Origin: Peromyscus leucopus
Taxonomy: Eukaryota; Chordata; Mammalia; Rodentia; Cricetidae
Direction of reading: 5' to 3'
DNA: 64,000 nt
Assembly (NCBI RefSeq): GCF_004664715.2
Contig: NC_051072.1
Coordinates: forward strand, 744,001 to 808,000
This document shows positions 62,240-64,000 of this stretch, in pieces. Each line of letters opens with the position of its first letter. Position 1 is the stretch's first letter. The translations under genes were made by a program, and so were the position numbers. The notes under the pieces were generated by a model. The model saw nothing but the letters and a program-made list of their open reading frames with translations. It ran no database searches and was not told where the DNA came from.

Positions 62240-63700
62240 AATGAACAAAATTAAAGAAGAACTTAACAGCCCAAATGGACCCAAAACAAATGGGGAGACT
62301 GAAATTGTAATAAACAGTCTTCCAGATAAAAAAATTATTCCATGTCCAGATGGATTCACTACAGAATTCTCACAGACATTCATAGATTTACAGCTAATCA
62401 TTCTTCAAATATTAAAAAAGAAACAGAAGGAGCACACTCAAACGGACTTCTATGAAGCCTGTATGGTTCTTAATAACAAAATCACGTAAAGACAAAACAA
62501 CAACCAAGAAACACTAGTGGATAATAACAATAATGAACACAGATTCAAAATGCTAAAAAAACAACTTGCAAAGAGAACATAGGCACACATCAAAAAGGTC
62601 ATCTATCATGATCAAGTTGGCTTACCCCTGAAATGCAGGGATGTTTCAAACATACACAAGTGAAGAAATGTAATAAACCATGTAAATAGTCTAAAGACAA
62701 AAAAAAATCGCATGATCATCCCAACAGATACGAAATGTCTTGAACAAACTCTAAAATGCTTTCATGATAAAAGTGCTAGAGAATGGAGAACTAGAGGGCA
62801 CATATCTCAATATAATAAAATCAATATATGAGAAAACATCCAGCCAAAATCATCCTAAATGAGGAAAAGTAAGTAAGTAGGGAGTAAGTAGGAAGTAAGT
62901 AGGGAGACACAGCTACACACTATCCATATCCTTTTGCAATATTGTGCTAGAAGCATGGGTTGAATCAATAAGTCAAGAGGGCAAAGCATGCCTATTTGTG
63001 GATGACATTATATTATACAAAAACAATCTCAAAAGGTCTACTGGAAACCTTCTAGAAACACGTACAAATTCAGCAATGTGGCAGAATAAAGAATCGGCTT
63101 GCACCAATTAAAGTTTTTCTATACACAAATAACAAACATACAGAGAAAGAGATAATGAGCATAGACCCATTCACAAAAGCATCAAAAGAACGTAAAATGT
63201 CTGGAAACGTAACAAATCAAGGAGGTGAGTGCCTTTTACATGGGAAACTTTAAACAAATGAAGAAAGTGATGGACAACAACATTAAAAAATAGAAACACA
63301 TCCAATGCTAAGGGGTTGGTAAAATTAATATTGGGAAAAATGATCACTTTACCAAAATCAATTAACAGATTCAATGCAATCACATTCAAAATTCCCATCT
63401 AATTTTTCAGAGAAATGAACACTATCTTACAGTTAATACAGAATCACGAAAGAACCCCACATAGGCAAAACAACCCTGAAAAAAAGAACAATTATAGATT
63501 ACTACAGATTTCAAGATATATTATAGAGACATAGCAATGAAAACAAGATGGAACTTTCAGACAAGAGACATGTAGACTAGACCAATGGAACAAAATCGAA
63601 GACCCAAACATGAGCACATATAACTTCAGCCATTTAACAGCTGACAAAAATGCCAAAATACACACCGGAGAAAAGAAAGACCCTTCAACCACCACACCCA
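62240..63700 (+). mobile_element. Decayed L1 ORF2 fragment, reverse-transcriptase region
   Basis: Broken frames include text for the reverse-transcriptase core. Near 62990-63020 the sequence CTATTTGTGGATGACATTAT encodes an FVDD-like active-site motif. Stops and frameshifts are frequent, so no active element is present. Confidence 0.65.
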
Positions 63701-64000
63701 TTTAGTGTGTTTTTAAGAATCTTTTCTAAAACATGGTTCTTATGGAGCCTAGGCTTGCCTTGAATTTGCTATGCAGCAGAGGGTGACTTTGAACCCTAGG
63801 TTTCCTGATTCTTCTTTGAAAGTGTTTCTTGTCTCTTCCTTGAAAGTCAGAGATAACAGGGATGTGCAACAGAAAAGGCTTAATTCAAAATATATGTTAA
63901 TACCTGGGGCCAGTAGGTTTCACACGATCATGGTTCTGTATTTTCTCTGCATCATAAGGAAGCTGTTTTGTTGTACAAGGCAGTGTGTTTTTCCTACGTC
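63701..64000. other. Unit 3 upstream intron, aligned with units 1 and 2
   Basis: 63760-63870 aligns with 39870-39960 (GAGGGTGACTTTGAACCC against GAGGGTGACTTTGAACTC; AGATAACAGGGATGTGCAAC against AGATGACAGGGATGCACCAG). In unit 1 this lies about 2 kb before the promoter, so gene 3's promoter is expected just right of the window. Confidence 0.55.

Overview
The window is rodent genomic DNA. It carries B1 (7SL-derived) and B2/B3 (tRNA-derived) SINEs, rodent L1 3' ends, several rodent LTR families and long microsatellites. A muroid rodent is certain from these. A cricetid (hamster, vole or deer-mouse group) is likely but is inference. No bacterial-style genes are present, and most of the sequence is introns and transposable elements.

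The gene content is a cluster of KRAB zinc-finger (KZFP) genes, all on the minus strand, laid out as tandem duplications with a period of about 16-18 kb. Unit 1 (about 11.0-25.8 kb) holds an apparently intact gene: a CpG-island promoter near 23.4-24.1 kb, a 127-bp KRAB-A exon (16771-16897), a 93-bp linker exon (16034-16126) and a zinc-finger exon (12279-14554) with 27 C2H2 units. The three coding exons join in frame to give 830 residues. Unit 2 (about 28.2-43.5 kb) is a dead copy: its KRAB exon has a lost splice acceptor and an in-frame stop, its linker exon has a 1-base deletion, its finger array has collapsed to a few decayed fingers plus a microsatellite, and the CpG-island core is missing. 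Unit 3 (about 49.5 kb to the window end) holds a second apparently intact gene, with KRAB-A exon 54331-54457, linker exon 53746-53841 and a 20-finger exon 51231-52912. Its first exon and promoter should lie to the right of the window.

KZFPs of this design bind DNA through the fingers and recruit TRIM28/KAP1 through the KRAB box, mostly to silence retroelements. Both arrays are internally repetitive. Gene 1 has a 420-bp, five-finger unit repeated three times. Gene 3 has a two-finger alternation. Both genes also have fossil fingers downstream of the present stop codon.

The rest is layered retroelements. 0-5.5 kb: the end of a COX15-like pseudogene, an ERV 3' end, a class II ERV nested in an LTR with a 6-bp target duplication and an env remnant, and a solo LTR. 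5.5-10 kb: L1 and other rodent repeats. 26-27.5, 31, 34-35, 43.8-44.2 and 57.8-60.1 kb: further LTRs, several with clean 6-bp target duplications. 33.4 and 37.9 kb: L1 3' ends with target duplications. 41.4-42.3 kb: a chimeric retroposed sequence fusing a 28S rRNA fragment to the 3' UTR of an mRNA, flanked by a perfect 14-bp target duplication. 61.5-63.7 kb: old L1 pieces in opposite orientations.
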